Below are positions 1 to 8,008 of a stretch of 64,000 nt of DNA, one piece after another. Numbering within the stretch: the stretch's first letter is position 1; every line of letters starts with the position of its first letter. Position numbers and translations under genes: made by a program. Source of the stretch: Deferribacter abyssi (lineage in GTDB: Bacteria; Chrysiogenota; Deferribacteres; Deferribacterales; Deferribacteraceae); NCBI RefSeq assembly GCF_049472655.1, contig NZ_JAQNCS010000012.1:1-64000 (forward strand), read 5' to 3'. The notes below the pieces were generated by a model. The model was not told where the DNA came from. It searched no databases and was given only the letters and a program-made list of their open reading frames with translations.

Positions 1-198
1 TATATCTATTCCCTCATCCACAATTGAAGTAGCAGCCTGAATCCCTGCACCATGATCAAGAGATATATTCTTAGAATTATCTATAAAACACTCCTCATTC
101 TTTTCTGTATCATAAACATACCAATATCTTGCTCGTCCAAACCTTGGATCCATCTTCTCATTTACATCATCTTTTAAGGCTGTAACCAATATTTTCAT
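1..198 (-). CDS. NifX/NifB-family dinitrogenase cofactor-binding domain protein (partial)
   Basis: Only the first 66 codons are in the window; the gene runs off the left edge. The start is ATG at 198, preceded by a strong GGAGG five bases upstream. The N-terminus begins MKILVTALKD and carries DPRFGRA, the signature of the small RNase H-like NifX/NifB C-terminal/NafY family that binds iron-molybdenum cofactor precursors or other Fe-S/Mo clusters. It is the last visible gene of the DUF134-DUF5320-MinD-MinD operon, a neighbourhood in which such proteins occur in many anaerobes that lack nitrogenase. No nif structural gene is visible here, so a role in general Fe-S or Mo cluster handling is inferred rather than shown. 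Confidence 0.85.
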   Translation of the reverse strand, partial: MKILVTALKDDVNEKMDPRFGRARYWYVYDTEKNEECFIDNSKNISLDHGAGIQAATSIVDEGIDI

Positions 199-213
199 AC
201 TCACCTCCAAAAC

Positions 214-1080
214 TCACATTTTCTTTAACCCATCAAAAATTTCAGCAAAAACTTTTTTATAAAGTTCAGCGTACTCAGGTAGCACCATACATCTTTTTAA
301 TGAATCTACAACATTCAGCGAATAATCAACTTTCCCAAGCATCTCAACTTCTTTATCTTCAAAATAATTTAAAATTTCGCAATCTATGTCAGGGTTTAAT
401 CCAAATTTATTAATAATTACGCATATCTTACTCTTAAAATGTTGTAATAACACCATACATCTTTTTATATCGTGTAACCCTGAAACTGTCGATTCCACCA
501 CTAACAACGCTATATCAGCATTAGATAGTGCAGATATGGTACTACATCCTACTCCAGGAGGTCCATCTACAAGAATAATTTCACTATTTTGCTTTTCGGC
601 CAATTCTCTCGCATTTTTCTTAACCTCAGCCACCAATTTACCGGAATTCTCCTCCGCAACATTTAGTTTTGCATGAACCATTTTAAAGCCGAACCTTGTG
701 TTCGAAATATATTTTTTACCGGTTAACTTCTCACTTGATGAAATGGCTTCCACTGAGCAAACATAGCTACAAAAACCACACCCTTCGCAAGCAATCCCAT
801 CAATAAGATAACGCCCATCAATTACATTTATGGCGTTATATTCACACTTCTGACGACATTCATCACAATTAGTACAAACATCATTATCGATTACGAACTC
901 TAATCCGGAATAAAAATCCTTTTCCGTTTCAATATCAGGCTTCATCAAAATATGTAAATCAGCCGCATCAACATCCGCATCCACTAATACATCATTGTGG
1001 TTCAAAAAATATGCAAGGGATGCAGTTATCGTAGATTTACCTGCACCACCTTTTCCACTAACAACCACTATCTCTTTCAA
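214..1080 (-). CDS. MinD-superfamily P-loop ATPase with inserted 2[4Fe-4S] ferredoxin domain
   Basis: A 288-residue ATPase of the Mrp/MinD/ParA class. The deviant Walker A SGKGGAGKST is at residues 8-17 and a DGPPG Walker B-type motif lies near residue 172. Between them, around residues 68-108, an inserted ferredoxin domain has two CxxCxxCxxxC sets (CTNCDECRQKC and CEGCGFCSYVC). Proteins of this architecture are thought to take part in Fe-S or metallocluster assembly or transfer; the exact function is not established. The start is TTG at 1080, overlapping the TGA of the upstream paralogue by four bases (TTGA), so translation is probably coupled. The Walker A lies right after this start, which supports it. 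NifX follows 15 bp downstream. Confidence 0.85.
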   Translation of the reverse strand: MKEIVVVSGKGGAGKSTITASLAYFLNHNDVLVDADVDAADLHILMKPDIETEKDFYSGLEFVIDNDVCTNCDECRQKCEYNAINVIDGRYLIDGIACEGCGFCSYVCSVEAISSSEKLTGKKYISNTRFGFKMVHAKLNVAEENSGKLVAEVKKNARELAEKQNSEIILVDGPPGVGCSTISALSNADIALLVVESTVSGLHDIKRCMVLLQHFKSKICVIINKFGLNPDIDCEILNYFEDKEVEMLGKVDYSLNVVDSLKRCMVLPEYAELYKKVFAEIFDGLKKM

Positions 1081-1918
1081 CTTTCTACCTCAATTAACTT
1101 ATAATAAACATCTCGAAAAACTTCGTCATACTCATCCAGCGCAAATTCTCCCTTTGAATACTTATATGCTATATTTTTCTCCAATGGAATTTTAGCAAGA
1201 ACATTAATACTTTCTTTATCACAAAAAGGTATTATTTCTTTCCCATCTTTAAATTTATTTATAACGAGATGATAATCTTTATTTAATTCGCTAAGCAAAT
1301 CGTGAATCAATGTAAAATCATAAAATCCAAAAGGGGAATCTTCAGCTACAACAATCACCTTATCAACATCCTTTACCACTTCAATAACAGGGCATGATGT
1401 TCCAGGAGGGGCATCCATTACAACCACTTCGTATTTTTCTTCAATTCTCTTTATTTTCTTTTTCACATCTTTGATCAAAGAAGTTGTAAGCACTTCACCG
1501 ACATTTAATCTCCCCTCAATAAATGAAGGATTATTCACTTCATTAATACCTATTTTCCCTATGCACCTTTTATCTTCCGCTATAGCTTCAAATTTACATA
1601 CGTATTCACACGCTCTACAACCATGGCAAAGCTCCGGAAAAAGCATCCAGAAACCTTTAGAAACCGCTAAAGCTTTAAACATGCACTTCTTTGCACATTC
1701 TCTGCAGTATGCACAATTTTCCTTTATCAGTTTTGGAATATAAGTATAAGACTCACTATATTTTAATAGATAGTTAAAAAATAGATTACCGTTCGGCTCT
1801 TCCACATCAAGGTCAGCCAATAAAACTTTTTTACCTATTTTGCTAAAAATTTTGAAAAATTAATGGCAAAGGTGGTTTTACCTGTACCACCCTTGCCACT
1901 AATAACTGCAACTTTCAC
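1077..1918 (-). pseudogene. MinD-superfamily ATPase/ferredoxin paralogue, interrupted by a -1 frameshift
   Basis: The paralogue of the downstream ATPase. From GTG at 1918 (GAGGA six bases upstream, directly after the DUF5320 stop) it encodes a complete Walker A, SGKGGTGKTT, then reaches TAG at 1837-1835 after 27 codons. Shifting by one base in the A run at 1838-1841 continues the protein as IGKKVLLADLDVEEPNG and on to a normal end at 1077, with two ferredoxin Cys sets (CAYCRECAKKC, CHGCRACEYVC) and DAPPGTSCP. One missing A explains the break. It may be a true mutation, a sequencing deletion, or -1 slippage, since the sequence A-AAA-TAG allows the ribosome to slip back one base in phase. Without the shift, the downstream frame could start only at TTG 1820 and would lack the P-loop. 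Confidence 0.8.
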
Positions 1919-1921
1919 CAC

Positions 1922-2131
1922 TTATCCTCGTCTACATCCAAAACCACGTCCGTATCCTCTGCCTAACCCTCGACCTCTACCATTATGGCAGCTGCCATCT
2001 CTTAATCTTCTTCTTACTGGATATTCTACATTAGTATTTTCTCTTTTTTCAACATTCCCATTACATCTTCCAAGGCCTCTACCTGTTCTTGGGCCTTCAC
2101 CTATTGGTCCAGTTCTATCAAATCCTGGCAT
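1922..2131 (-). CDS. DUF5320 family small Gly/Arg-rich protein
   Basis: A 69-residue protein beginning MPGFDRTGPIGEGPRTGRG, which matches the N-terminal signature of DUF5320 proteins (MPxxDxTGPxGxGPxTGRG). The rest is rich in Gly, Arg and Cys. An AAGGAGGTG ribosome binding site lies just upstream of ATG 2131. Members are almost always beside DUF134 regulators, NifX-like proteins and MinD-ferredoxin ATPases, as here. No biochemical function is known. The next gene's GTG follows the stop with only a few bases between them, so the operon is tightly packed. Confidence 0.85.
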   Translation of the reverse strand: MPGFDRTGPIGEGPRTGRGLGRCNGNVEKRENTNVEYPVRRRLRDGSCHNGRGRGLGRGYGRGFGCRRG

Positions 2132-2150
2132 ATTTCACCTCCTTTTATTT

Positions 2151-2522
2151 TTATTTTTCAACTTTTTTACATTTATGTTTACTTCCTAAAAACCCTGTCT
2201 CCTTACCACATCTACGACATCTATGTCTTCTAACAAACTCTACACTCCCACCATCAATAACCAGTTCTTTAGATTCAACAAGCATCTCTGCTATTTTTCT
2301 TCTAGCCTTTTCCACCAATCTCGAGAAAGTTGGCCTAGAAATTCCCATAAGTTCTGCAGCTTCTTCATGATCTAGCCCTTCATAATCTGCCAACCTGACC
2401 GCTTCTAACTCATCCATAGCAAGTTCTACTTTTTCAAGCTCTGTGCTTGGAATCCCCTTAGGTTTAAATTCGTAACACAGGGGTTTAAAAGCAATCATTC
2501 TTACTTTACTTGGTCTTGCCAT
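2151..2522 (-). CDS. DUF134 family helix-turn-helix DNA-binding protein
   Basis: A 123-residue DUF134 protein. MARPSKVRMIAF is the usual start of the family. A sigma-70 region 4-like HTH (EAVRLADYEGLDHEEAAELMGISRPTFSR) lies around residues 40-75, and the tail carries a CxxC...CxxC-like metal site (CRRCG near residue 105, then HKCKK). ATG 2522 is chosen because GAGGTG precedes it at the right distance; an in-frame GTG at 2534 lies inside that ribosome binding site. It is the first gene of the operon with DUF5320, MinD-ferredoxin ATPases and NifX. The family is assumed to be transcriptional regulators, so it probably controls this operon or the cluster-related genes. Confidence 0.88.
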   Translation of the reverse strand: MARPSKVRMIAFKPLCYEFKPKGIPSTELEKVELAMDELEAVRLADYEGLDHEEAAELMGISRPTFSRLVEKARRKIAEMLVESKELVIDGGSVEFVRRHRCRRCGKETGFLGSKHKCKKVEK

Positions 2523-2532
2523 TTTACACCTC

Positions 2533-2568
2533 ACTTAATAATATAATAAGCATATGTTCATAATTCAA
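2533..2568 (-). promoter_or_regulatory. Putative sigma-70 promoter of the DUF134-NifX operon
   Basis: Reading the minus strand, TTGAAT at 2568-2563 and TATATT at 2545-2540 are separated by 17 bases. Transcription would begin near 2533, leaving an 11-base leader that contains the GAGGTG of the DUF134 gene. Assigned from consensus match and spacing only. Confidence 0.6.
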
Positions 2569-2749
2569 CCCTTTTTTTTTATTTTACATAATTTCATAAT
2601 TAACACAACAAAAACCTATCAACTTGATAGTAATTTCAATTAATCTCATATAAATATGGCAACTGATTATTGATATTCATAAATATACTGAAACGTAATG
2701 CAATGAATTAGAATTAAGTTTAAAAACTCATTATTAGACGTAATATGTT

Positions 2750-2776
2750 AAAAAAGGGAGCCTTCTGTAGCTCCCC
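2750..2776 (-). terminator. Rho-independent terminator of the molybdoenzyme operon
   Basis: On the minus strand GGGAGC (2775-2770) pairs with GCTCCC (2761-2756) around an 8-base loop and is followed by a run of T. It starts nine bases after the stop codon of the NrfD-family gene. Confidence 0.85.
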
Positions 2777-2784
2777 TTACAACT

Positions 2785-3975
2785 TCAATGATGTTCTGTT
2801 TCCAAATTCAGAAACTTTTCAGCGGCAAAATATAAGAAGAGAAATACACCCCAACCAAGTGCAAATATCATCCATTCTCCAATAGATGGAGAATAATGAG
2901 CCAAACCGGAAATGGTTGTATGAACTCCAGAACCTTCATAACCAGCTCTCATTGGTGGTAACTGACCTGCCACAATAAAATCGTATCTAGTAAAAAATAG
3001 CCCTATCATGTAAAAAAATCCAGCCACACCCAGAGCTTTCATGCTTTTAGCTTTAGTAACTACAATAATGAGTAATGGTAACACAACAGCCAATAAAACT
3101 TCACCAATCCAGAAATTCAAACTTAAAGGTCCTTTTAACAAAGCAAGAATAGCTTCATACGCTCCCTTTGGCTCAGTGTACAAAGATGACATTATCTTCC
3201 AGAAATAAAGGAACATCATCATCCCTATACCCATCCCCATTAATTTACCAAGAGCAGTCATTGATTCTTCTAAATCGGATGGGATTCTTCCTTTATAAAC
3301 AATATTGTGGATTAACATAAGCATAGCAGCGCCAGCTGTAATCCCTGAAACTACAAGAAATGTTGAGAAATATATACCATGGTAAAAAGGTCTTGCATTT
3401 AGGGATCCGAAAACATAACCAAGGTTACTTGTAGCAACTGTACCTACGAGCAATGCAAAAAATCCCACAATAGCTGATGCAGTATGGCTTGTACCCTTAG
3501 GATTAAACACAAGGTATAATTCTATGGCAAGGATTACAAGCTCGATGGAATAGAACACACCCATCCAAACAATAGGAGCTCTCAAATTAGGAGATAAAAT
3601 CAAATATATCATTAGTCTAATAGGATGGCCGATCTCCATACCAATTTGAGTAAAACCTGTCAACAGAATCACAAATGCCATAACAACTATTCTTTTGCTA
3701 ATTTTTCCATATTTCTCATAACCGAAAGCGTGAGCCAAACCACCTATAAAAGCAAGCCCGGTAGAAGTAATAACAAAATATGCGTAGGTTGCAATCAGCA
3801 ATCCCCAAGGTACTTCTCTATTGACAGCATAAACAGCTTCATGTCCTTTCATCAATACTTGCAAAACAGCTATCCCACCAATAGCCAACAAAATTAAACC
3901 TATGAAAATAAATGGATAGGCTGGAATTTCCTTATTTACGCTAAAAAATGATTTCTTTTCTACATGAGCAGACAT
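2785..3975 (-). CDS. NrfD/PsrC-family membrane quinol-interacting subunit
   Basis: A 396-residue polytopic membrane protein of the NrfD/PsrC family, with about nine to ten hydrophobic segments (the first at about residues 20-42) and a short charged C-terminus. In this family the subunit anchors the enzyme in the membrane and exchanges electrons with the quinone pool, passing them to or from the four-cluster ferredoxin subunit. It is the third gene of the operon, 9 bp after the ferredoxin subunit, and a strong terminator follows. ATG 3975 has an AGGAGG-type site (gaggat) just upstream. The subunit set, catalytic Tat protein plus four-cluster ferredoxin plus NrfD, is that of polysulfide, thiosulfate or related oxyanion reductases. 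Confidence 0.88.
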   Translation of the reverse strand: MSAHVEKKSFFSVNKEIPAYPFIFIGLILLAIGGIAVLQVLMKGHEAVYAVNREVPWGLLIATYAYFVITSTGLAFIGGLAHAFGYEKYGKISKRIVVMAFVILLTGFTQIGMEIGHPIRLMIYLILSPNLRAPIVWMGVFYSIELVILAIELYLVFNPKGTSHTASAIVGFFALLVGTVATSNLGYVFGSLNARPFYHGIYFSTFLVVSGITAGAAMLMLIHNIVYKGRIPSDLEESMTALGKLMGMGIGMMMFLYFWKIMSSLYTEPKGAYEAILALLKGPLSLNFWIGEVLLAVVLPLLIIVVTKAKSMKALGVAGFFYMIGLFFTRYDFIVAGQLPPMRAGYEGSGVHTTISGLAHYSPSIGEWMIFALGWGVFLFLYFAAEKFLNLETEHH

Positions 3976-3984
3976 ATTATCCTC

Positions 3985-4539
3985 CTACTTTAGGTAAAAT
4001 AATCTTGGGCGAGTATTTCTATCAGGTTTCAACTGATAATATGCCCTCGAAGCCAACAACTTACTCACCTTACTATTAGGATCATTTAGATCTCCAAACA
4101 CTCTAACTTTAGTTGGACATGTTTCCACACAGGCAGGTTCTCTGCCTTCACCAAGTCTGTGGTAACACATAGTACACTTTTCAATAGCTTTATGATGCTC
4201 ACTAACAAATCTTGCATCATACGGACAAGCTGCCATACATGCTTTACAAAGTATACATTTATCATAATCAACCAATACTACCCCTTCTTCAGTTCTAAAT
4301 GTTGCATGAGTAGGGCATACACTTTCACAAGGGGTATTCTCACAATGCTGACATTGAGAAGGTTGATACTCCTGATGTAAATTAGGAAAATGTCCTTGTA
4401 ATGGCAACTCAGTTACCCAAATTCTATATGTTTCATCTCCGACAGGAACACCGTTTTCAAACTTACAGGCAACGGTGCAGGCCTTGCAGTTTAAACATTT
4501 CTTTGTATCTAATACAATAGCATAACGCTTTTTACTCAT
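3985..4539 (-). CDS. Four-cluster [4Fe-4S] ferredoxin subunit of a Psr/Phs-type reductase
   Basis: A 184-residue DmsB/PsrB-like electron-transfer subunit. Sixteen Cys occur in four sets: CLNCKACTVAC, CQHCENTPCESVC, CILCKACMAAC and CTMC...CVETC, enough for four [4Fe-4S] clusters that wire the molybdenum subunit to the NrfD subunit. There is no signal peptide; in this family it is exported with its Tat-bearing partner. ATG 4539 is preferred because AGGGGTG lies five bases before it. An upstream in-frame GTG at 4557 overlaps the stop of the catalytic gene and would only add six residues. Confidence 0.9.
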   Translation of the reverse strand: MSKKRYAIVLDTKKCLNCKACTVACKFENGVPVGDETYRIWVTELPLQGHFPNLHQEYQPSQCQHCENTPCESVCPTHATFRTEEGVVLVDYDKCILCKACMAACPYDARFVSEHHKAIEKCTMCYHRLGEGREPACVETCPTKVRVFGDLNDPNSKVSKLLASRAYYQLKPDRNTRPRLFYLK

Positions 4540-4553
4540 AGCTGCACCCCTAT

Positions 4554-6887
4554 TCACGCTTTCCTTATTTCAACAAAAGTTTCATGCATTGCAGCATTAC
4601 CAGAAATAGGCTCAATAGCACTTTTAATAATAGCTGCTTGTGATCCACCTTTATTATATACAAGTTTCAACCAAGGGGATAATCTTCCATATCCATGGGC
4701 ATAGTAAACACAATCAGGTCTAATTTTTTCTGTAACATATGCTTTTACTCTTTGTTCACCCACTTCACTCTTCACAATTACATAATCCCCTGTGTTAATA
4801 CCCAACTTCTTAGCCTCCTTAGTATTTATCCAAATCACATTTTCTTTTAAAAGTTCCCATAAATATGGATTATTCTGGGTACTTGTATGGGTATAAAACC
4901 CATGTCTTCCCACAATAAATCTATACTTACCAGGCGCATCTTTTGGCCTTCTGTATACTGGAAGAGGATCAAGCCCTTTCGCTTCATATTTAAGGTTGTA
5001 CAGTTCAATTTTACCGGAACGTGTTTTAAATCTGAATCCTGGTTTCTTTGTTTTGCCATAATGTGGTTTATCTGTTAGATAAAAGGTCCCTTCCTTCTTA
5101 CACTTTTCAAAAGCACCTGGATATTTAGATAACTGATGTCTTACAAATTCTTCTGTTGTTTTATGGAAAATCTCTTCAACTACAGTCTCTTTGAATTCTT
5201 CCACCTCTTCAGGATCAGCATCATCCCAAAGTGCAGGAATCTTTAACATTTCATCCACGATTCCAGCAGCAATTTCATGCATTGATTTTGTATCAAACAA
5301 AGGTTTAATTACAGGTTGTCTAAATGCAACAACAGGCCAAATACCTGATTCACCATGACAGGGATCCCATCTTTCAAGATATGTAGATTCAGGTAACACA
5401 ATATCTGCAAACCAAGCTGTATCGGACATCTGCACATCAATTACGCAGATAAATTCCATCTGTTTAAGCATTTTCAGTGTCTTACGTCTTTCTGGTACAG
5501 ATTCAACAGGGTTTTGTTTGTAAACCATCATCCCTTTCACAGGATACGGCTCACCTTTAAGCACAGCTTCCCTTAATGCAAGCCAGCTACCATCTTTTTC
5601 ACCTAAAAATGTACAGGAATCTGTAGGTAGGCCAGCTGACGTTCTCTCATCATCAGGAAGAAGCTCTCTAATAATTCCCTCAGCTTCTTTATCAATTCTA
5701 TCTTCAGCCATATCAAAAATAGGAAAAACTATGTCATCATGTTTAGCCAAAGCTATCTTTGATTTAGGTACAATACCACCAGGGACATCCCAGCTACCAC
5801 AAATAGCCGTTAAGATGGCACATGCTCTTCTGAAATATGTGTCATTTACATACCAAGAGCTCCTTCTACCTGGATACACAAGACTTCTTGGAGCGTACTT
5901 TGCGAATTCTCTAGCAATCCATCTGATTTCAGATGCAGTAATTTCACACTCTTTTTCAGCCCACTCAGGTGTGTATTTTTTTACATGTTCTGCAAGCTTA
6001 TCAAAACCGTAAGTATATTTCTCAACAAACTCTTTATCATACAAATTCTCGCTAATGATTACATTTATCAAAGCGAGAACAAGAGCCATATCGGTACCAG
6101 GCTTAATTGGATACCATTTATCCGCTTTGGCAGCAGTATTGGTAAATCTTGGGTCAAAGTATATAAGCTGCTGCCCTTTTGGTTTAAATCTCTGAAAATC
6201 TACAGAATCAGGAGTCACAAGCCCTTCAGCTCTATTTGCTCCAAACATAAGAACAAATTCAGCGTTTCTCATATCCGCATCTGGATATGTCCCAAAAACA
6301 GACATCCATCCCTGAATTACAGAAGCCAGACAAAGGGTTGGATGTCTAACGGTATTGAGAGAACCATAAGACTGTGCCAAGAAGTAGAAAAATTCTTCTT
6401 GAAACCCTTCAGTGGATGCAAACAATACGGTAGATCTATTTTCATATTTCTGTTTCAACTCAGCCAGTTTGTTTGCCACATATTTGAAAGCCTCATCCCA
6501 GCTAATCTCTTTCCACTTACCTTCACCTCTTTTTCCAACTCTCAGTAAAGGTTTTTTCAACCTGTTTGGATCATAAGGAACTGCAGCCCCTGCATTTCCT
6601 CTAGCACACAACATCCCTCTACTTTTAAGATATTTTGGGTTAGGGTTTAGCTTTTTGATTCTTCCATCCACAACTTCAGCAATCAATCCACACTTATTAA
6701 CGCATATTGCACATGTAGAAGGAATGAACTTTCTTCCACGTTCACCACCATTACTTGATTCTGCACTGTGCTCAGATGCTACTGCTTTTAAACTTGATAA
6801 TCCACCAGTCATTGCTATGACTGCTGCAGTAGTACCTGAAGCTGCTAAAAACTTTCTTCTGCTAATTTTTAAATCTGCTAGCTTCAT
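4554..6887 (-). CDS. Molybdopterin oxidoreductase catalytic subunit, Psr/Phs type, Tat-exported
   Basis: A 777-residue DMSO-reductase-family catalytic subunit. A twin-arginine signal (SRRKFL, residues 9-14, then a hydrophobic stretch) sends it to the periplasm. Cys59, Cys62, Cys66 and Cys94 form the N-terminal [4Fe-4S] site. Cys186 in TLCLAS sits where the molybdenum ligand is found in polysulfide/thiosulfate reductases. Typical molybdopterin-guanine contacts follow (GANRAEGL, YFDPRFTNTAAKAD, YPGRRSSWY), and a C-terminal dinucleotide-binding domain ends the chain. ATG 6887 has AGGAGG upstream. The likely substrate is polysulfide, sulfur or thiosulfate, but arsenate, selenate or tetrathionate reductases share this layout, so it is unproven. 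No dedicated chaperone gene lies in the operon. Confidence 0.88.
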   Translation of the reverse strand: MKLADLKISRRKFLAASGTTAAVIAMTGGLSSLKAVASEHSAESSNGGERGRKFIPSTCAICVNKCGLIAEVVDGRIKKLNPNPKYLKSRGMLCARGNAGAAVPYDPNRLKKPLLRVGKRGEGKWKEISWDEAFKYVANKLAELKQKYENRSTVLFASTEGFQEEFFYFLAQSYGSLNTVRHPTLCLASVIQGWMSVFGTYPDADMRNAEFVLMFGANRAEGLVTPDSVDFQRFKPKGQQLIYFDPRFTNTAAKADKWYPIKPGTDMALVLALINVIISENLYDKEFVEKYTYGFDKLAEHVKKYTPEWAEKECEITASEIRWIAREFAKYAPRSLVYPGRRSSWYVNDTYFRRACAILTAICGSWDVPGGIVPKSKIALAKHDDIVFPIFDMAEDRIDKEAEGIIRELLPDDERTSAGLPTDSCTFLGEKDGSWLALREAVLKGEPYPVKGMMVYKQNPVESVPERRKTLKMLKQMEFICVIDVQMSDTAWFADIVLPESTYLERWDPCHGESGIWPVVAFRQPVIKPLFDTKSMHEIAAGIVDEMLKIPALWDDADPEEVEEFKETVVEEIFHKTTEEFVRHQLSKYPGAFEKCKKEGTFYLTDKPHYGKTKKPGFRFKTRSGKIELYNLKYEAKGLDPLPVYRRPKDAPGKYRFIVGRHGFYTHTSTQNNPYLWELLKENVIWINTKEAKKLGINTGDYVIVKSEVGEQRVKAYVTEKIRPDCVYYAHGYGRLSPWLKLVYNKGGSQAAIIKSAIEPISGNAAMHETFVEIRKA

Positions 6888-6928
6888 AATAGCAGTCCTC
6901 CTGTATTTAATAGCTTAGCTACCTTAGA

Positions 6929-6965
6929 ATTGTATACAATATACATATTTTATTAGCATATGCAA
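6929..6965 (-). promoter_or_regulatory. Promoter with overlapping palindromic operator upstream of the molybdoenzyme operon
   Basis: Reading the minus strand, TTGCAT (6965-6960) and TATATT (6943-6938) are 16 bases apart, placing the start of transcription near 6931. The perfect palindrome ATTGTATACAAT at 6929-6940 overlaps the -10 box and the start point, the classic position for a repressor site. The GT-AT-AC core resembles operators of the GntR superfamily. A 17-bp identical sequence recurs at 22142-22158 before the symporter operon. Confidence 0.65.
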
Positions 6966-7543
6966 GTAATTTTTTTTTCTTATGACAAATAATTACTTAT
7001 ACTTACCAATAGTTTCAAACATAATTTTATTTACATTTACAATGAGTTATATTAGGACCAATATTGTACTATTTGTATATTCAACTATTTTTATAAATCT
7101 CATATATTTTAAAATTACTGCAGAATAAAAATTAGATATTTAAGGAAGTAAATATAATATAAACAATCATCAGCAAGAAGATAATTTCTTCACTGTTCAG
7201 TATAAGCTACATAGTCACTATCGCAAACAGTAACAAAACTATAACTAGCTTATCAAAGCGTTATAAAACCAAATACTGCTCAATTTTTTTTATCCAAGTT
7301 TTCAAAAAAAGAATTCAAAACTAGAAAAAGTCCACTAAAAAATATTACACACATCTTGTAATTAATTTTCCGTTGAAAATTCCTAAGTTTTTTGTTGTAT
7401 AATAGAAAGTTGATGTTCTATATAATGAATTAAAAACAGGATAAACTGACTATAACAACATAGCTTTTTTAAATTCAATTTTTTAATTGATTTATAAAAG
7501 GAATTAGACAATATTAAAGTATTATGCATAGAAGGGCTATTTT
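6966..7543. other. Long AT-rich divergent intergenic region
   Basis: About 580 bases with no convincing open frame or RNA gene, between the divergent molybdoenzyme and GNAT operons. Weak sigma-70-like elements facing right are present (TATAAT near 7398; a poor TTGATT/AATATT pair nearer the GNAT gene). GAAGGG before ATG 7544 is the ribosome binding site of the GNAT gene. Nothing else is recognised. Confidence 0.4.
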
Positions 7544-8008
7544 ATGAAAGACATAGTTATAAGAACAATAACGATTAACGACTTACCACACATCTATAAG
7601 CTTGGTGAAAAAGTTTTTACATTACAAAATTATCCAAACCTTTATAGAGTATGGGATGAGAATGAAGTAGCAGAGTTTTTTATAAATGATAAAGAAAGCT
7701 GTTTTGTAGCGGAAATAGATAGAAAAATTGTTGGTTTTATACTTTCTTACGTTGTTAATAAAGCATTAATAAAGTATGGTTATCTCGTATGGTTATGTGT
7801 AGATGAAGAATACAAAAAACAAGGAGTTGCTTCTAAACTTTTTGATGAATTTAAAAAATATATGAAAAAAAATGGTGTTATAACTCTCTTTGTAGATGTT
7901 GAAAAAAGTAATAACGAAGCATTAAAATTTTTTAGAAATAAAGGTTTTAGTGAACCAAAAGAACAAATTTATCTAACTCTTTATTTAGAAGAAAGTGAGA
8001 AAAAATGA
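7544..8008 (+). CDS. GNAT-family N-acetyltransferase
   Basis: A 154-residue GNAT acetyltransferase. It has the acetyl-CoA pyrophosphate-binding loop (EEYKKQGVASKLF, about residues 87-100), the preceding beta-4 strand (VWLCVDEEY), and the C-terminal segment with NNEALKFFRNKGF. The length is normal for a RimI-like single domain. Its stop overlaps the start of the M20 peptidase by four bases (ATGA), so the two are translationally coupled. This suggests an acetylation/deacylation pair acting on a related amino compound. The substrate cannot be read from the sequence. Confidence 0.88.
   Translation: MKDIVIRTITINDLPHIYKLGEKVFTLQNYPNLYRVWDENEVAEFFINDKESCFVAEIDRKIVGFILSYVVNKALIKYGYLVWLCVDEEYKKQGVASKLFDEFKKYMKKNGVITLFVDVEKSNNEALKFFRNKGFSEPKEQIYLTLYLEESEKK

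Noticed and set aside
1..198. Nitrogen fixation locus
   Set aside because: A NifX-family protein is present, but no nitrogenase structural or nifB genes are in the window, and the family is widespread outside nitrogen fixation.
1818..1820. TTG as the true start of the second MinD-ferredoxin ATPase
   Set aside because: This would delete the P-loop, which is encoded intact just upstream in another frame; a frameshift explains it better.
214..1918. Cell-division MinD proteins
   Set aside because: Inserted double ferredoxin motifs and NifX/DUF134 neighbours point to metallocluster ATPases; no minC or minE is present.
5985..6548. 187-codon plus-strand frame
   Set aside because: It lies wholly inside the molybdoenzyme gene on the other strand, has no ribosome binding site and no recognisable domain.
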